This document shows, in pieces, positions 60,031 to 64,000 of a DNA stretch of 64,000 nucleotides (position 1 is its first letter; every line of letters starts with the position of its first letter). The stretch is from Scytalidium lignicola (taxonomy: Eukaryota; Ascomycota; Leotiomycetes). The stretch covers positions 1 through 64,000 of the forward strand of contig NCSJ02000217.1 in NCBI GenBank assembly GCA_002812745.2, written 5' to 3'. The position numbers and the translations under genes are program-made. Under the pieces are notes generated by a model that was given only the letters and a program-made list of their open reading frames with translations, searched no databases and was not told the origin of the DNA.

Positions 60031-63000
60031 TTAACTGTAAAAGTAAATTAAACAAGCTAGTCCTCAACTTACTTTCTTGGTTTGCAACTTATTACTTGTT
60101 AATAATAATTACATCCTAATTCTCATATAGTATTTCTGTTTCTTATGATGTATTTTAAGTATAAGCTTTGCTTATACATGTAAAGGTCTTTGTAATTAAT
60201 TAAAAGTTCAGATTGACTAAGATAAAATATGTATTATTATTTACAAACAGGTTTTCTGTCTTAGCTACTTAGAAATCAGCTAAGTTTATACACTTAACAT
60301 ATTTTCAAATTGACTATAACCTTGATTACCTAATTTACTTACTTCTTCATTGTTTAAGATTGTAGTATTAGTAAGAATATACTTATTATCTGTGTTGTAA
60401 GATAATCAACATTTTATTACATGTAATATATAAGCAAGAAAACTAAACTGTTATATTTTAGTTCAAAGTTGGTTAATGAGGTTACTGTTAAACTTGACTC
60501 AGTTTCAACAATAAAGATGTTAAATTGTAATATATTTGATGTCTCTTATTCATTAGCAAAGCTTTTACTTTGTTGAAAACTTTCTTTTTACTGTTGAAAC
60601 TGGTTTACTAATAAAGATATTAAAATATAAACCTTTAAAGTACTTATTAGTCTTATTTTGATTTTAGTATACATTGTCAGTTTTAACNTTTTTATACACT
60701 TCTTTATAACTTTATTCATTAAATTATTAGTAATAACTTGTAAATTATACAATATATAATTATTACTTACTCAAGGTATATTATAGTATTAATATAGTTA
60801 ACTGGATAAAATACAGACAAGTGTTCTAGGAGGTTAAGTGAAGGTTTTCTTATAAGATTAATAACAACTAATTTGATAATCTTTTCTTGTCTAACTTTAA
60901 CAAGAGATGATATACAACTTAAAATAGAGTATTTTACTAATCATCATTTTAATAATAACAATGGATAAAACAGGTTAAGTAGTAGAATTCTTACTAACTA
61001 GAACTTTGTAGACTAAACTAATTGTAAGTCCTTAAAATTCTTATAGACAATTGACTAAAAATTTACTAGTTAGACTGTACATTTCTACCTTTATAAGGTA
61101 CAGTTATCTTGTTGTTTAATAATTACACTGTGGAAGTCTAGTAGGCTTAAAGTTATATAGTTGTATTTCTAAGTTATATCACAAGCATTTTAGAGTATAA
61201 TTAATGTTTATGTCTAAAGTTATGTTTCAAGATGTTAAGACTGTTCTTTAATTGAGTATCCTTCAAATCCAAGTTTAATAGTCAAGGTTAAAAGATTAGA
61301 TAACCTTAGTTTAATATGAAGTTAGTTATAAATATTTATCTTCTACTTCTTACTTCTTTTTTAAGGAAGTTTTATATAAATCTTTGTTNAAAAATTTTTT
61401 TTATAAGAGAATTAGTTGTCTTTTGATTTTCTTAATCCTTTGATTTTACTTTATTCTTCTTTTTTATTTGCACTTTGATTTTCTGTACCTTCATCATTAC
61501 CATTACCTTTATTATCATTACTATTATTATCTTTGTTATCATTATTATAGTTGTAAGTAGTATTATCGTTTGAAGAGTTTTGATACTTGTATACAAGTTA
61601 AGATATAGTATTATAATTATTCTTGATATTTAGTAATTTACTAGTCTTTATGTTTATAGTATTGTTTATAGTTTTGAAATACTAGATAAGTAAGTACTTT
61701 GCTTGTACTTAGCAGCTTACTTTTAAATTGAGTTTTGATGTTAGAGGATTGTAAATACAATTATAATTTCTAAGTAAATACTTTAAGAAAGGCCTTTTAA
61801 GATATACTATTCTTTGACTGAGAAATTTTATTAAATAAGTTGATAATAGTAATTGTATATTCTTTGTATTATATTATAAATAAGTTTAGTTAAGAGGTTA
61901 GTTTAGTAATAAAGAGTATAATAAAAGTAATAAGAATAAAATTTTTGTCTTGGAAACTTTAGAAGAGAGAAAGGCTGAATATATACTTAAATAACTACTT
62001 AATGTTATTTGTACTATATTAAGAAGTAGATGTAAGATAAATGATCTTTTATGATTGTTTATTGTTAAAGGTTATGATTTCCTTATTATATAATAATTGT
62101 TTTTTTTTTAGTCTTATAATGATATGTAAAATAAGTAATAATTATAATAAGCTTTAAATTTAGTCTTGTCTATATAGTTATAAGGCTGATTGAAGAGAAT
62201 AAGTTGAGTAAAGTTCTAAGTTATACTTCTTTTGTTTGTAAAGTATATTTTGAAAATATGCTTTACAAGTAAAGAAAGTAATAGATTGAATAAATGATGG
62301 ACTTATTAAAATGGATTGACTTATAACAATATTACTTACTTACTTATTATTAGAAGCTTTTAATTATACTTGACCTTGTACTAACAAAGTTGATTAGTTG
62401 TCTATATGTAGTATAATTGAAATTAATAAGGTTTTTCAATATTAAGAAATAAGGTTAGTTAATTTACTTAATTTCCATTTGTTTTATACTTGACGTTAAG
62501 AGTTAGTTTAATGTATAAGAATATTTAGAGTAAGGTAATCTTAGTAAAATTATTTTATATCTGTTCTTTATTTAGCCTTTTACTTAAGTGGTTTAAGAGT
62601 ATACATTATACTTTAGAAGATTTACTTTATTATTGTTTATGAATTATTTATATAAGTTGTTATAGATTATAAATATAATATGATTGTGAATTTCTTGTTT
62701 TTGTTTATTAATTGCCTTAAGTTATATCTTTCTTATACTAAAGTCTTCTAGAGTATATGTAAAGCTTCNTTTTTTGTTTGTTCTTGTTAATCTTTCTTAT
62801 TATGTATAAGCTTTCAAGGTATACTGTTGTTATTAACTTTAATCCATTTACATTTACATAAGAAAAGATTATAATAAGTAGTATTATTACTTTAGTCTAT
62901 AAAATTAAGAAAATGATTATAATAAGTATATTAGATTATAACTTAGAATAATAACTTACTTATTATATAAAATAAGTTTCAAATCTTGATTAGGTTAATT

Positions 63001-63755
63001 CATATCTTTTAATCGTCAAGATATTATATTATTATTTTTAAGACTAAGTTATTTAAGATTAACTTAAATTAGAATAAAAGTTATATTTAATTGATTTTTA
63101 GAAATAAGGTTAATTATTATTAAAGGATTTTGTAATATAACTTAAGTATAACTATTATTCATTAGACTCTTGTATTTAAATGATTGTTTTCATTATTTAA
63201 GAATATCTTAATGTTATCTTTTGCAAGTTGAGCATTGTTCTACTTCTTTTAAGCTATACTATATTATTTATAGTTAATAAAGTTGATAATACTTGTTTTA
63301 GAGTAGTTTTAGAATATAAATTATAATTAAGAATTCTATGTATAGTATTTGTATTTAAATATTGATGTTTACTATAAGTATAATACAGTTAAGTATTTAG
63401 TTTACAAAGTCCTTTGTTTTATTTTAACACTTATTATATGTGATTATATACAAGTAGAATTTCAATGTGGATATTTTCCTAATCTTAGTAAAGCAGAATA
63501 AGAGCTTCTTACTTCTCATACTTTAGAACAATGTAATTGTTAAGATTATAAGGAATGTAATGTCATTGAATTTTACATTAGATGTTAGTATTTCGGCGTA
63601 AAGGAATTATATCAAAGTTAACTAACTTAGATTAATTAGTTCAATGTTAATAAGTGGTTATTATTACTATTAATATGATTAGTGATGTTATGTAATACTC
63701 CTTCTTCTTTCAAACTCTTAGATGTAAGTAATACAAGTAATACTAAGAAAAAAAA
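60031..63755. other. AT-rich RIP-eroded DNA with an Asn/Asp-coding patch
   Basis: Mostly unresolved. At about 61455-61600 the minus strand encodes a low-complexity Asn/Asp-rich segment (NNDNKDNNSNDNKGNGNDEG) ending in a Lys/Glu run. It resembles the linker of the NB-ARC/TPR relic at 19430-19560 but lacks flanking domains. Confidence 0.4.
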
Positions 63756-64000
63756 ATGTTACTTGAGCAATAGGCATTACCTTAACTTGCAAAGCTCTTG
63801 CCTTTAGATAAAGAATCACTTAAGCAGATTATTACATACATGAACATACTTCCTAATGCTTAAATTACAAAGCATCTCAGAGGTTTACTTAACGACTTAC
63901 CACAAGTCGATGAGTTCATTATATCTTTTAATATATATCACTTTGTTCCAACTATTATAATGTTTAAAGAAGCAAGCGATAATAAGCTCTTTGAAAAAGG
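63756..64000 (+). pseudogene. Activating signal cointegrator 1 (TRIP4/Rqt4)-like N-terminus, RIP-damaged, cut by window end
   Basis: The ATG at 63756 opens a frame that reads LLEQ-stop-ALP-stop-LAKLLPLDKESLKQIIT, YMNILPNA-stop-ITKHLRGL, LNDLPQVDEFIISFN, then a variable stretch and EASDNKLFEK at the window edge. This fits the conserved N-terminus of fungal TRIP4/ASC-1 homologues (Rqt4 in yeast), a subunit of the ribosome-quality trigger complex: W-ALP-LA-LLPLD-ESLKQI, then EHLKNLLGDSP-A-EFISSFN. The stops sit at a Trp and at probable Gln or Glu sites. RIP acts on duplicated DNA, so this is probably an extra copy of a normally single-copy gene. The identification rests on about 70 residues recalled from memory. 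Confidence 0.55.

Overview
The window looks like nuclear DNA of a filamentous ascomycete (Pezizomycotina; a Dothideomycete would fit). The protein-coding islands have short GT-AG introns, and the families seen (TRI12-type efflux MFS, FunK1 kinase, DUF3435, NB-ARC/TPR receptors, F-box/ankyrin) are expanded in these fungi. The DNA is two-toned. Positions about 1,255-11,000 are GC-balanced and hold the only two intact genes. The rest is extremely AT-rich (about one base in four is G or C, by eye) and carries the mark of repeat-induced point mutation (RIP): reading frames of recognisable families are conserved, but Gln and Trp codons have become TAA, TAG or TGA.

Left island (1,261-11,006): a broken amidohydrolase/decarboxylase gene (minus), an intact five-exon TRI12-type efflux transporter with one GC-AG intron (plus), a broken F-box/ankyrin gene (minus), a solo LTR with a perfect 5-bp target duplication, an intact secreted type-B carboxylesterase (minus), and a 107-bp palindromic MITE. 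Decarboxylase, transporter and esterase together recall a small detoxification or secondary-metabolite locus of which one member has died; this is inference only.

AT-rich part (11,000-64,000): a 604-bp hAT-like non-autonomous element with an 8-bp target duplication; a DUF3435 gene relic (the family that includes Starship captains); an NB-ARC/TPR receptor relic; a second TPR relic; two inverted MADS-box relics; a complete 2,919-bp Tc1/mariner-type element with 101-bp inverted repeats, a 334-codon transposase frame and a second, convergent, unrecognised accessory gene; a FunK1 kinase relic; and at the right edge the RIP-damaged start of a gene resembling activating signal cointegrator 1 (TRIP4/Rqt4). 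Between these lie degenerate tandem repeats and several coherent but unclassified dead reading frames. No rRNA, tRNA or CRISPR was seen.

The genes do not form one pathway. The two intact genes are a membrane exporter and a secreted esterase. Everything else is mobile DNA or gene copies that RIP has inactivated. The most unusual item is the two-gene Tc1/mariner-type element at 44,962-47,880.
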